Source: an uncultured Treponema sp. (GTDB lineage Bacteria; Spirochaetota; Spirochaetia; Treponematales; Treponemataceae). Taken from it: DNA of 38,735 nt. The DNA is taken from NCBI GenBank assembly GCA_937877515.1, contig CALFIX010000055.1, forward strand, positions 1-38,735, written 5' to 3'. Below, piece by piece: positions 1-7,875 of this stretch. The position numbers and the translations under genes are program-made. Position 1 is the first letter of the stretch, and every line of letters starts with the position of its first letter. Under the pieces are notes generated by a model. That model saw only the letters and a program-made list of their open reading frames with translations. It had not been told where the DNA came from and searched no databases.

Positions 1-71
1 CTTTAGCTCAGCTGGATTAGAGCATCTGCCTTCTAAGCAGAGGGTCGGCGGTTCGAGTCCGCCATGTGTCA
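1..71 (+). tRNA. tRNA-Arg (anticodon UCU), 5' end cut by window edge
   Basis: The D arm (GCTC/GAGC), the anticodon stem TCTGC/GCAGA with loop CTTCTAA, and the T arm GGCGG/CCGCC with loop TTCGAGT fold as a normal tRNA. The anticodon is TCT, which reads AGA and AGG arginine codons. The first four acceptor bases lie before the window. Of the three visible 5' acceptor bases, two pair with the 3' strand ATGTGTC and one (position 6) faces a T. The discriminator is A at 71. CCA is not encoded. Confidence 0.93.
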
Positions 72-73
72 AG

Positions 74-107
74 AAAAAAGGTTGCTTCAGCTGAAGCAAC
101 CTTTTTT
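74..107. terminator. Palindromic bidirectional intrinsic terminator
   Basis: A perfect 11-bp inverted repeat (GGTTGCTTCAG at 80-90 with its complement at 91-101) is flanked by A6 on the left and T6 on the right. It therefore works as a stem plus U-run in both directions. It lies 3 nt after the tRNA-Arg and 3 nt after the uraA stop, so it probably ends both convergent transcripts. Confidence 0.9.
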
Positions 108-110
108 AGT

Positions 111-1454
111 TTATTCGTTTTCTACTGATTTTTCAGGTTTATCTACAGGAAGAATAAGATTTAATATAATTCCAACAACTGTTGCCAATGCTACAGAACC
201 AAGGCTAAACTTAAAGGTGCTTCCGATATTAAACTGTAAAACTCCACCGCCAATACCAATTACCATAATGACAGAAGATATTGTAAGATTTCTTTTATTC
301 TGATAATCAACACCGCTTTCTACAATTGTGCGTAGACCACTGGAAGCGATAAGTCCGTAAAGAAGTGTACAGATTCCACCTAAAACAGGAGTCGGAATAG
401 TCTGAATTAAGGCTCCAAACTTCTGACAGAAGCTTAAAACCACGGCAATTACAGCAGCACCACCAATAACCCATACAGAGTAAACTTTTGTAATTGCCAT
501 TACGCCAATATTTTCGCCATAAGTTGTGTTTGGAGGTCCACCCCAGAGTGCAGCCCATGCTGTTGCAACACCATCACCTAACAGAGTTCTGTGTAGACCG
601 GGGTCTTCATAAAAGTTCTTACCTACAACCTTACTTGTTGTAAGAATGTCACCTAAATGCTCGCAAACTGTAGAAATACTTACGATTACAAATGTAAGAA
701 TTGCAACAAGATTAAACTTTGGAGCCATCCAATAATAGTGACCTTCTGCATTAAGTTGTAAGAAAGGAAGTCCAAACCACTTTGCTTCACGTACAAGACT
801 AAAATCAATTAAGTGGTATGAGGGAAAGAAAAATCCCATGATAAGTGTAAAAATATAACCGCCAATCAAGCCGATTAAAATACTAAGAGTGTTAAAAAAT
901 CCCTTAAGACAAATTGTTGCAATTACAGCTATTGCTAGGGTAACAACAGCAATGCTCATGTAAACTAAAGAATAATCTTCACTTGCACCTGTAGAACCAA
1001 CATACAAAGCTTCTTTTATTGCAGTTGGGGCTAAGCACATACCAATTACAATTATTACAGAACCAATAACTACAGGTGGCAAAGCTCTGTCTATCCACTT
1101 ACGGCCTGCAAATTTTACTATAAGTGCAATTACGGCATAAAAAACACCTGCACACATTGCTCCACCCATTGCATAAGGAATGCCATAAGCCTGACCGACT
1201 GCAACAAGCGGCGGAATAAAGGCAAAAGACGAACCTAAGTAGGTAGGAACTTTTGCACCGGTAAGAAGAATGTAAATTAATGTACCGGTTCCTGCGGTAA
1301 ACAATGCCGTGTTTGTGCTTAAGCCTGTAAGAAGAGGAACTAAAATTGTTGCACCAAACATAGCAAACACGTGCTGAAAACTAAGTGGAATCCAGCGCTT
1401 TAAGCTAGGCCTGTCCTGAGGTCCTAGAACTTCTTGAGTAGAAGAATTGCTCAT
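111..1454 (-). CDS. uraA: Uracil permease, NCS2 family
   Basis: This is an inner-membrane nucleobase:proton symporter of the NCS2 (UraA/PyrP) family, 447 residues, the normal length. It is hydrophobic throughout with many membrane segments. The N-terminal segment carries SFQHVFAMFG, and later come the family motifs CEHLGD and NTTYGENIG; the Glu of the latter is the substrate-binding Glu of uracil transporters. ATG at 1454 is chosen because GGAG lies 6 nt upstream. An in-frame TTG four codons earlier overlaps that SD and is unlikely. It is the last gene before the bidirectional terminator. It may be read from the lipoprotein gene upstream (53-bp gap) and also from an extended -10 in that gap. 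Known for the family: uptake of uracil for salvage. Strict uracil rather than broader specificity is inferred. Confidence 0.92.
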   Translation of the reverse strand: MSNSSTQEVLGPQDRPSLKRWIPLSFQHVFAMFGATILVPLLTGLSTNTALFTAGTGTLIYILLTGAKVPTYLGSSFAFIPPLVAVGQAYGIPYAMGGAMCAGVFYAVIALIVKFAGRKWIDRALPPVVIGSVIIVIGMCLAPTAIKEALYVGSTGASEDYSLVYMSIAVVTLAIAVIATICLKGFFNTLSILIGLIGGYIFTLIMGFFFPSYHLIDFSLVREAKWFGLPFLQLNAEGHYYWMAPKFNLVAILTFVIVSISTVCEHLGDILTTSKVVGKNFYEDPGLHRTLLGDGVATAWAALWGGPPNTTYGENIGVMAITKVYSVWVIGGAAVIAVVLSFCQKFGALIQTIPTPVLGGICTLLYGLIASSGLRTIVESGVDYQNKRNLTISSVIMVIGIGGGVLQFNIGSTFKFSLGSVALATVVGIILNLILPVDKPEKSVENE

Positions 1455-1480
1455 ATTTTTCTCCAATTACAAATTGCAGA

Positions 1481-1489
1481 AGTATAGCA
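1481..1489 (-). promoter_or_regulatory. Possible extended -10 promoter for uraA
   Basis: On the minus strand TGC is followed directly by TATACT, a TGn-extended -10, in the 53-bp gap before uraA. No good -35 lies 16-18 bp upstream, so this may be a secondary promoter that allows uraA expression apart from the upstream genes. Confidence 0.4.
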
Positions 1490-1507
1490 CAGAAGAGAAA
1501 AGTTTTT

Positions 1508-2323
1508 CTAGTCGTAATCGTCCATTTCTATTTTTAATGAACCTAAAAACAGAGGTTTACTATACGAATAAGTGTAAGTAGAGTCGCGTCCAACTGTAAC
1601 TGCATACATGTCTACATACCAAACATCTTCATCAGAAACAGTTGTATAATTAACATCATCATCACTAGAAGTTGGCTGCGGGTTATTGCTTGTTGTATAG
1701 TCTCCGCTTGTAGCAGTTGTAAAGTTAAAACCATAAGAAGAATTTATGTAACGTCTGGGATTCCCCAAAACAGTATCACCAGAAGAGCTGTCATAACTTG
1801 AGATTTTTGAAGTACCTGTAAGAATTATATTTTCATAATTTTCGCTGTCACTATAATCATTTAAGCGAATATAAACAAATCTATTTTTTCCACTAGCTTT
1901 TACTAAAGGTGTAAGAGAACCAGAAGAAAGGTTTAATGTTTTATAACCATAGGTATCTATAAGTTTTTCTGCTGCGGTTGTTGCTGTACTTGTAGAACCG
2001 GAAAGGCTTGAAATCGTAGATTCAATTGAAGTCATCTTACTGTAATTGCTGTAGATTTTGTAATAAACTTCCGTTCCAAGACATGTAAATTCTGAAGAAC
2101 TATTTATATAATTTGCATTTGTGTCAGTTTCCTGAGTTAAAAAGCTAAAATAATCTTCAACTTTATCAGAAGAAGTTGCATAACAAGTGTGACCGTCTGT
2201 AACAGGAGGATCTAAGTAATAATACTCCTCCAGACCACAACTGTCTGCAATAAAAAAAATGCAGATACAAAGAAATACGAAAAAAAATAAATTTCTAAAA
2301 TTCTTTCTATCTGCATTCATCAT
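1508..2323 (-). CDS. Hypothetical lipoprotein
   Basis: I do not recognise this 271-residue protein. It begins with a short charged stretch, then a hydrophobic signal segment rich in Phe, Ile and Cys, and a lipobox-like IADSC near residue 29, so it is probably exported and lipidated at that Cys, as is common in spirochaetes. The mature part is rich in Ser, Thr, Tyr and Asp, with several aromatic, beta-like stretches and no catalytic motif that I can see. Two adjacent ATG codons (2323, 2320) are possible starts, and the Shine-Dalgarno is poor. It sits 39 bp after the TPR/membrane gene and 53 bp before uraA in the same direction, so it is probably cotranscribed. Its role is unknown; an envelope location is inferred. 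Confidence 0.7.
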   Translation of the reverse strand: MMNADRKNFRNLFFFVFLCICIFFIADSCGLEEYYYLDPPVTDGHTCYATSSDKVEDYFSFLTQETDTNANYINSSSEFTCLGTEVYYKIYSNYSKMTSIESTISSLSGSTSTATTAAEKLIDTYGYKTLNLSSGSLTPLVKASGKNRFVYIRLNDYSDSENYENIILTGTSKISSYDSSSGDTVLGNPRRYINSSYGFNFTTATSGDYTTSNNPQPTSSDDDVNYTTVSDEDVWYVDMYAVTVGRDSTYTYSYSKPLFLGSLKIEMDDYD

Positions 2324-2362
2324 ATAAATAAAAATATTCTCTTTATATTTTAGTTACAATAA

Positions 2363-3064
2363 TTATTTATTTTCTGCAGAAACATTTGTTTCTAAATAAA
2401 TAAGACGGCTTTGAGCCAAATCTGACCAGGAATCATTTTTAAAGCCCTCTGTAAGTTTTGTATAAGCTTCTTTAGCACCATCAGCATCACCCAAAACTTC
2501 TTTTACACGACCTAAACTGAAAAGTGCATGACTTTTTAAAAGAAAGTCATCAAACGAAGAAGCACTTTCATAGCACTTTGCAGCAGAAGCAAAATCTTCT
2601 AATTCTTCATAGCAAACGCCAGCATTAAACTTGCACAAAGGAGCTGTATATGCATTCTTGTTTGAAGAAAAACCTGCTAAATAATACTTAACGGCATTTT
2701 CATAATCATTCTGTACAAAAGCAATATCTGCAGCAAGCATATTTGCTCTTGTTCCTGCAGAACCTTTTTTAGAAAGATATGGCTTCAAATTTTCTAAGGT
2801 CTCAGTCTGACGGGCTAATACCTCTTCATCAGAAAGGCTGCCGGAATCTTTTGTATAAGCATATTCAATAGAGTCTATTGCAGCCAGATTCTTTTTTGCA
2901 GAACCTGATTTTACACCAAAACAAATACAGACAACTGCAGCAACAGCAACCAGTGCAACAAAACAAATTATAATAGCTTTTCTATTACGCGTCATAAAGC
3001 TTTCTAATTTCTCATTTGCATCCTGATTATTTTCTTTTTTTAATGAAATTACATTCTCAGACAT
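2363..3064 (-). CDS. Membrane-anchored TPR protein
   Basis: A 233-residue protein with a short cytoplasmic N-terminus, one membrane helix at about 29-51 (AIIICFVALVAVAAVVCICF), and a periplasmic helical region with tetratricopeptide-like repeats (for example YENAVKYYLAGFSSN and FASAAKCYESASSF). The layout is like the single-span TPR proteins of the YfgM type, but that assignment is only by architecture. ATG at 3064 is chosen because GGAG lies 6 nt upstream; the in-frame TTG at 3076 overlaps that SD. It is first in the unit that continues into the lipoprotein gene and uraA. A TTGACA-17-TATATT promoter and a dyad precede it. It probably acts as a protein-protein scaffold at the envelope; no partner can be named. 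Confidence 0.75.
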   Translation of the reverse strand: MSENVISLKKENNQDANEKLESFMTRNRKAIIICFVALVAVAAVVCICFGVKSGSAKKNLAAIDSIEYAYTKDSGSLSDEEVLARQTETLENLKPYLSKKGSAGTRANMLAADIAFVQNDYENAVKYYLAGFSSNKNAYTAPLCKFNAGVCYEELEDFASAAKCYESASSFDDFLLKSHALFSLGRVKEVLGDADGAKEAYTKLTEGFKNDSWSDLAQSRLIYLETNVSAENK

Positions 3065-3101
3065 AGTATTCTCCAAAATTATTTTTTATATTAAAAAGCG
3101 T

Positions 3102-3127
3102 CTTGTAAAAATTAATTTGTTTACAAG
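3102..3127. promoter_or_regulatory. Inverted repeat over the transcription start (operator or 5' hairpin)
   Basis: CTTGTAAA at 3102-3109 is mirrored by TTTACAAG at 3120-3127, an 8-bp perfect dyad with a 10-bp spacer. It spans roughly +2 to +27 of the promoter at 3136-3164, a position typical of a repressor operator. As RNA it could also fold as a 5' hairpin. Confidence 0.55.
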
Positions 3128-3135
3128 TAAGCCTA

Positions 3136-3164
3136 AATATATCTAAAAGCTTAAGGTTTGTCAA
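3136..3164 (-). promoter_or_regulatory. Sigma-70 type promoter for the TPR-lipoprotein-uraA unit
   Basis: On the minus strand TTGACA (3159-3164) and TATATT (3136-3141) are separated by exactly 17 bp. The predicted start is near 3129, giving a leader of about 65 nt with a good SD. The promoter sits just past the stop codon of the sigma-54 activator gene. Confidence 0.85.
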
Positions 3165-3176
3165 AACCCAAACAGA

Positions 3177-4724
3177 CTACCCGCGCTTAATGTCCAGTTC
3201 TGTTAAAAGCTTATTTACATAAGTTCTCTGTAAGCCTAAAATCTTTGCAGCTTTGGTTTGATTCCAATTAACCTCACTTAAAATTTTTGTAACATACTCT
3301 TTCTTAAAGCCGTTTATAGCAGTCTTTAGGGTTCTGTCAGAATTAAATGAAGCTGTTTCTACAGAATCTTCAAACAGAACATTTTCTTCCAAAGAAACAT
3401 CTTCCCCGTGAGGAATATGCAAATCATCAACACCAATTAAAGGTGGCTGACCTAAAATACAGGCACGCTCTATTGTATTTTCCAACTCCCGAATATTTCC
3501 AGGCCAGGAATAATTGTACATAGCCTTTAAGGCCGCAGAAGAAAAACCTGAAAACTTTTTATTAGTTTCCATGCCGAATTTTTCCATAAAAAGGCGGCAC
3601 AAGGGTTCTATGTCTTCTTTGCGTTCTCTTAGAGGAGGAATTGTTATAGGCATAACGTTAAGTCTAAAATACAAGTCGTTTCTAAAAAGCTTTTGAGAAA
3701 CCATTTCTTCCAGATTTCTATTTGTCGCTGCAATAATACGAACATCAACACTTATTGTTTCGCTGGAACCTACTCTTTCAAATTTTCTCTCTTGAATAAC
3801 ACGTAAAAGCTTTGCCTGCAAATCTAAAGGAAGTTCTCCTATCTCATCTAAAAAGATGGTACCTCCATCTGCCATTTCAAAACGACCTTTCTGATTACTT
3901 GTTGCATTTGTATAAGCACCTTTCACATGTCCAAAAAGTTCACTCTCCAAAAGGCTGGGACTCAAAGCTGCACAACTGACACGAACAAAAGGCTTATCCC
4001 TACGATTAGATCGTAACTGAACCTGTTCTGCAAACAGCTCCTTACCTACACCGCTTTCGCCATAAATTAAAACACTAGAATTTGTTTTTGCAATTATGTC
4101 TACATCTTCTAGAATTTTTAAAACTTTAGGATTTTGAGCAACAAAACTGTGATATTCCGGACCAGCACTTATTACTTTTTGTAAAACGTTTAACTGCTGT
4201 TTATTTTGAATAAAAACATTTGCATTCTCATAAGCACTGCCTGCCTGAGAACCAAACAGCCTTAAGACAGATAAATCATTTTCTGAAAAGTCTCTACCTT
4301 CTGCCTTGTTTAATACTTCAATAACTCCAATACACTCACCTGCCGCAATCATAGGAAAAGCAATCATATTACGTGTTATGTATTGAGTTTTTTCTTGAAC
4401 GGTAGAATTAAAACGAGGATCGTTAGCCACATCATTTATAATGACGGCCTGTTTATTCTGACAAACCCAACCAGCAATGCTTTTTGAGTCCACAATAATT
4501 TTTTTTACTTCTGCCCCTTTGGGACCTAAGGCAATAGAAAAGTGCAACTTACCGTCTTCATTATTTAAAAGCATAAGAGAAACGGAGTCGCACTCAACCA
4601 TGCACATTGCAGCTTCCATTATGGAAGTAAGCAAGGAATTTAAATCTGAATATTCAGTACTAATTTTTGTGTTTAAAGCAATGAGCGTTTTTAGCTTTTC
4701 AATACTTACGGATGCTTCTCTCAT
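3177..4724 (-). CDS. Sigma-54 dependent transcriptional activator with GAF sensor
   Basis: 515 residues in three parts: an N-terminal GAF domain (about 20-165), a central AAA+ sigma-54 interaction domain (about 195-425) and a C-terminal Fis-type helix-turn-helix (about 485-512, NQTKAAKILGLQRTYVNKLL). Walker A is GESGVGKE (222-229) and Walker B is IFLDE (290-294). The arginine-finger region FRNDLYFRLN and the WPGNIREL motif are present. The loop that touches sigma-54, normally GAFTGA, reads GAYTNA (269-274). The protein should use ATP to remodel sigma-54 holoenzyme in response to a ligand bound by GAF; the ligand is unknown. No receiver domain is present. It starts 22 bp after the cmk-rpsA stop and is the last gene of the recA operon. 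The closest known type is the FhlA/NifA-like activator. Confidence 0.88.
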   Translation of the reverse strand: MREASVSIEKLKTLIALNTKISTEYSDLNSLLTSIMEAAMCMVECDSVSLMLLNNEDGKLHFSIALGPKGAEVKKIIVDSKSIAGWVCQNKQAVIINDVANDPRFNSTVQEKTQYITRNMIAFPMIAAGECIGVIEVLNKAEGRDFSENDLSVLRLFGSQAGSAYENANVFIQNKQQLNVLQKVISAGPEYHSFVAQNPKVLKILEDVDIIAKTNSSVLIYGESGVGKELFAEQVQLRSNRRDKPFVRVSCAALSPSLLESELFGHVKGAYTNATSNQKGRFEMADGGTIFLDEIGELPLDLQAKLLRVIQERKFERVGSSETISVDVRIIAATNRNLEEMVSQKLFRNDLYFRLNVMPITIPPLRERKEDIEPLCRLFMEKFGMETNKKFSGFSSAALKAMYNYSWPGNIRELENTIERACILGQPPLIGVDDLHIPHGEDVSLEENVLFEDSVETASFNSDRTLKTAINGFKKEYVTKILSEVNWNQTKAAKILGLQRTYVNKLLTELDIKRG

Positions 4725-4746
4725 CGCTTTAAACTCTTTATTTTAC

Positions 4747-7119
4747 TTAGTCGTTCTGACTTTTAAGGCTATCACCAATAGTGTATGCACCATCATCATC
4801 GTTAGAAGAAGACATGTACTGAGAAATCTCTGCTCTTTCGCGAGCTTTCTTATACTCACGAACAGAGAATGCAACCTTTTCTTTTTCTACATCAATAGAA
4901 ACTACATACACATTAACTTTGTCGCCAACATTGTACTTTTTAACAGCTTCTTCAAATGGAGTTTCTCTGTCTTCAGAAAGGTTTGCCTTATTTACAAGAC
5001 CTTCAATTCCATTTGGAGCCTTTACAAAAATACCAAAGTCTGTAATGGAAGTTACCTCGCCTTCCAAGGTTCCGCCTACTTTATACTCAGAAGCAAATGC
5101 CTTCCAAGGATTATCTGTAAGTTGCTTTACACCAACGCGAAGACGATGATTTTCTACATCACATTCTGTAACAATAACATCAAGACTCTGGTCAACTTTA
5201 ATTTCGCTGCCAGGATGCTTTACTTTCTTTGTCCAGCTTAAATCTTCTCCAGCTAAGAAAGCATCAATTCCTTCTTCCAGCTGAATAAATGCACCGCTGT
5301 TTGTAAGCTTTACAACTTTACCAGTAATCTTTGTTCCAACAGGATACTTGTCTCCAATTGTATCCCATGGATTTGCTGTTACCTGCTTAAGGCCCAGTGA
5401 AACACGACCAGCCTGAATGTCATAACCAAGGATCATGCATTCAACTTCATCCCCTTCCTTAACCATATCGGAAGCCTTATTTACTTTCTTTGTCCAGCTG
5501 AACTCAGAAATATGAGCCAGGCCTTCAATACCCTCTTCAAGTTCGATGAATGCACCAAAATCAGTAAGCTTTGTAACCTTACCCTTTACAATATCATTTA
5601 CATGATACTTTTCTTCAAAGTGTACCCACGGATCCTCTGCAAAGTGCTTGAGAGAAAGATTAATACGTTTTCCCTCCGGGTCTAAGCGAATAACTTTAAG
5701 CTCGATTTCCTGACCTTTCTTTACAAAATCCTTTGGACGAGTAACATGCCCCCAACTCATATCATTGATATGAAGAAGACCGTCAAAACCGCCAAGGTCA
5801 ATGAATGCACCAAAGCTTGTAAAACTCTTTACAGTTCCCTTTACGGTGTCACCAATCTTTATATCATTGAAGAACTTTTCACGGTTTCCGTCTGTAAGCT
5901 TTTCCAAGTACTTGCGGCGGTTTACAACAACATTGCGTTTGCCGTTAGAACCACGAAGACGCTCAATATAGAACTTACTCTTAACTCCAATAAGTTTTTC
6001 TTCTTTTTCTACCTTCTGGCTGTCTGCCTGACTGATTGGGAGGAAGGCTTCAATTTTTCCACCTAAATCAACTGCATAACCGCCTTTTATGGTCTTTGTG
6101 ATTGTTCCTTCTACAGGAGTTCCTGAAGAAGGATCGTCTTTATTAAATGCCTTTGAGAGATCTTCCCAAATGCGACTTTCATCTGCTTTTGTCTTTGAAA
6201 TTTCAGGTAGACCATCGCGTCCTTGAGGATTGGTGATGTAAATATTGATTGTTTCACCAACTTTTGGCTCTTTGTCGCCAAACTCAGAAAGGCGAAGCTG
6301 TCCGTCGCGTCCTGCACCAATATCTACAAATACGGTATCTCCGCGAACATCAACAACAGTACCAGTTGCCGGTCCTGCCTGCAATGCCTCCATATTTTTT
6401 AATGATTCCTCTAATTGTGTGTGAATGCTGTCGTTGGAGGTCTCGGCCCCATTCTGTTCCACTTCCTTCTGTTCCATAATAAACCCTTTTGATTTTATTT
6501 TGCTCTCGATTATCTCACAAACCTCAACAATGGTCAAGTCTGAAGTATCGATATATAAGGCATCCGGTGATTTTTTTAGAGCCCCCTCTGCCTTATTTCT
6601 GTCCATTTCATCGCGCTTAATTATAGCTTCTTTTATTTCTTCTAAAGTAAGATTGCTTACTCCCTGATCAAATCTTCTCTTAGCTTGAACCTCAACACTT
6701 GCATCCAGATAAAACTTACATTCAGCTTCTGGAAAAACAACTGTTGTCATATCGCGGCCTTCGCAGATAATATTAAGGGATTTTACTATTTCCCTCATCC
6801 TATTATTTACAAAATGCCTGAGCGGAACAATAGCACTTACCTCAGAAACCTTTGCATCAACCTTATCCTGATGAAGCTTATCATCAACATCAACACCATT
6901 TAAAATTAAACGGGCATTTACATAATCCAATTTTTGCTTTGAGACAAATTCTAAAACCTGCTCCTGATTTGAAATGTCAATTTTTGCATCCAGAAGGGAA
7001 AGTGTAAGAGCCCTGTAAAAGCTTCCGCTATTTAAATACGTTAGACCTAAATCTTCTGCTACCTTATGAGCTACAGTACTTTTTCCAGTTCCCGCAGGTC
7101 CATCAATTGCAACAACCAT
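4747..7119 (-). CDS. cmk-rpsA: Bifunctional cytidylate kinase / 30S ribosomal protein S1 fusion
   Basis: A single 790-residue frame joins cytidylate kinase (about 1-214: P-loop GPAGTGKST near 8-16, CEGRD, lid-region Arg residues) to ribosomal protein S1 (about 215-790). The kinase makes CDP/dCDP from CMP/dCMP. S1 binds mRNA on the 30S subunit. Six S1 RNA-binding domains can be read, the later ones with the usual FGAFI-L pattern (for example SFGAFIDLGGFDGLLH and DFGAFIELEEGIEGLAH). A cmk-rpsA neighbourhood is common in bacteria, and fusion is reported for treponemes. ATG at 7119 is chosen for the AAGGAG 7 nt upstream; the GTG at 7140 overlaps that SD. An SD-like AAAGGG and an ATG at 6477 fall exactly at the domain junction, so free S1 (576 aa) may also be made. 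Confidence 0.93.
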   Translation of the reverse strand: MVVAIDGPAGTGKSTVAHKVAEDLGLTYLNSGSFYRALTLSLLDAKIDISNQEQVLEFVSKQKLDYVNARLILNGVDVDDKLHQDKVDAKVSEVSAIVPLRHFVNNRMREIVKSLNIICEGRDMTTVVFPEAECKFYLDASVEVQAKRRFDQGVSNLTLEEIKEAIIKRDEMDRNKAEGALKKSPDALYIDTSDLTIVEVCEIIESKIKSKGFIMEQKEVEQNGAETSNDSIHTQLEESLKNMEALQAGPATGTVVDVRGDTVFVDIGAGRDGQLRLSEFGDKEPKVGETINIYITNPQGRDGLPEISKTKADESRIWEDLSKAFNKDDPSSGTPVEGTITKTIKGGYAVDLGGKIEAFLPISQADSQKVEKEEKLIGVKSKFYIERLRGSNGKRNVVVNRRKYLEKLTDGNREKFFNDIKIGDTVKGTVKSFTSFGAFIDLGGFDGLLHINDMSWGHVTRPKDFVKKGQEIELKVIRLDPEGKRINLSLKHFAEDPWVHFEEKYHVNDIVKGKVTKLTDFGAFIELEEGIEGLAHISEFSWTKKVNKASDMVKEGDEVECMILGYDIQAGRVSLGLKQVTANPWDTIGDKYPVGTKITGKVVKLTNSGAFIQLEEGIDAFLAGEDLSWTKKVKHPGSEIKVDQSLDVIVTECDVENHRLRVGVKQLTDNPWKAFASEYKVGGTLEGEVTSITDFGIFVKAPNGIEGLVNKANLSEDRETPFEEAVKKYNVGDKVNVYVVSIDVEKEKVAFSVREYKKARERAEISQYMSSSNDDDGAYTIGDSLKSQND
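6475..6489 (-). promoter_or_regulatory. Possible internal ribosome binding site and start for free S1
   Basis: Inside the fusion gene, AAAGGG (6484-6489) stands 6 nt before an in-frame ATG (6475-6477) right where the kinase ends and S1 begins (GFI-MEQKE). Initiation here would give a 576-residue protein, close to the usual S1 length. Confidence 0.4.
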
Positions 7120-7143
7120 CTTGCCTCTCCTTACAAACACACA

Positions 7144-7875
7144 CTAATATTCGTTTTGTTTACAAAGCCTGAGCAAAGATTCCACCTCGCTCTTACTAAG
7201 CTCTCTAAATTCTCCGCTTTTTAGTTTTCCCAGTCCAACGTTACCAATTCGTATTCTTTCCAAACGTTTTATGGGAACCTCATAGCTTTCAAAGACCCGG
7301 CGTATTTCTCTATTTTTGCCTTCAATAAGGACTATTCGCATACGGCGCGAATTTAATTCTTCACAAATCTTACAGCGGTAAAAAATTCCTTCTACGCGTA
7401 CACCATGTGTAAAATCTTCTGCAAGATTACGAGGCAGAGGTTTATAAGTGTCAACTATATATTCTTTTTCCAGCTCAGCAGAAGGATGCGAAAGTCTGGA
7501 AGCAAAATCTCCATCATTTGTAAAAAGGATTGCTCCCTCCGAAAACATATCAAGGCGACCAACATTATACAGACGCTCCGTAAAAGCTTCTTTTAAAATA
7601 TCAGAGGCCTGAGAGCGTCCCTTTTCATCTGCATTAGAACAGACATAACCGGAAGGCTTATTTAAGAGGATATAACGTTTCTGACTTTCAAACTGAATTT
7701 TTTTTCCATCAACACAGACAACATCTTGAGAGCTAACTTTTGTTCCAGGAACAGTTACAACTTCGCCATTAACAGAAACTCTTCCCTCTGAGATAATTTC
7801 TTCACTGGCCCTGCGGCTTGCGACACTACAAAGAGCCATATAATGCTGTAACCGCCAGTTTTCCTTACCTTGCAA
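7144..7875 (-). CDS. rluB: 23S/16S rRNA pseudouridine synthase, RluB/RsuA family
   Basis: About 243 residues: an N-terminal S4 RNA-binding domain (WRLQHYMALCSVASRRASEE, about residues 7-27) and a pseudouridine synthase domain with the catalytic-Asp motif VGRLDMFSEGAILFTNDGDF (Asp near 109) and the C-terminal GKNREIRR motif. It isomerises a uridine in rRNA. RluB-like (23S) is favoured because it follows scpA/scpB, a common gene order, but RsuA or RluE cannot be excluded. The longer open frame to 7968 would run deep into scpB. I prefer a TTG at 7875, with GAGAGG 7 nt upstream, just before the S4 domain; this overlaps the scpB end by 11 bp and implies translational coupling. The first ATG (7839) would cut into the S4 domain. 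Confidence 0.88.
   Translation of the reverse strand: MQGKENWRLQHYMALCSVASRRASEEIISEGRVSVNGEVVTVPGTKVSSQDVVCVDGKKIQFESQKRYILLNKPSGYVCSNADEKGRSQASDILKEAFTERLYNVGRLDMFSEGAILFTNDGDFASRLSHPSAELEKEYIVDTYKPLPRNLAEDFTHGVRVEGIFYRCKICEELNSRRMRIVLIEGKNREIRRVFESYEVPIKRLERIRIGNVGLGKLKSGEFRELSKSEVESLLRLCKQNEY

Noticed and set aside
4477..5241. Long plus-strand frame opposite the regulator and cmk-rpsA
   Set aside because: It lies antisense to strongly conserved domains, has no SD, and its Phe/Ile/Asn-rich translation is typical of a shadow frame.
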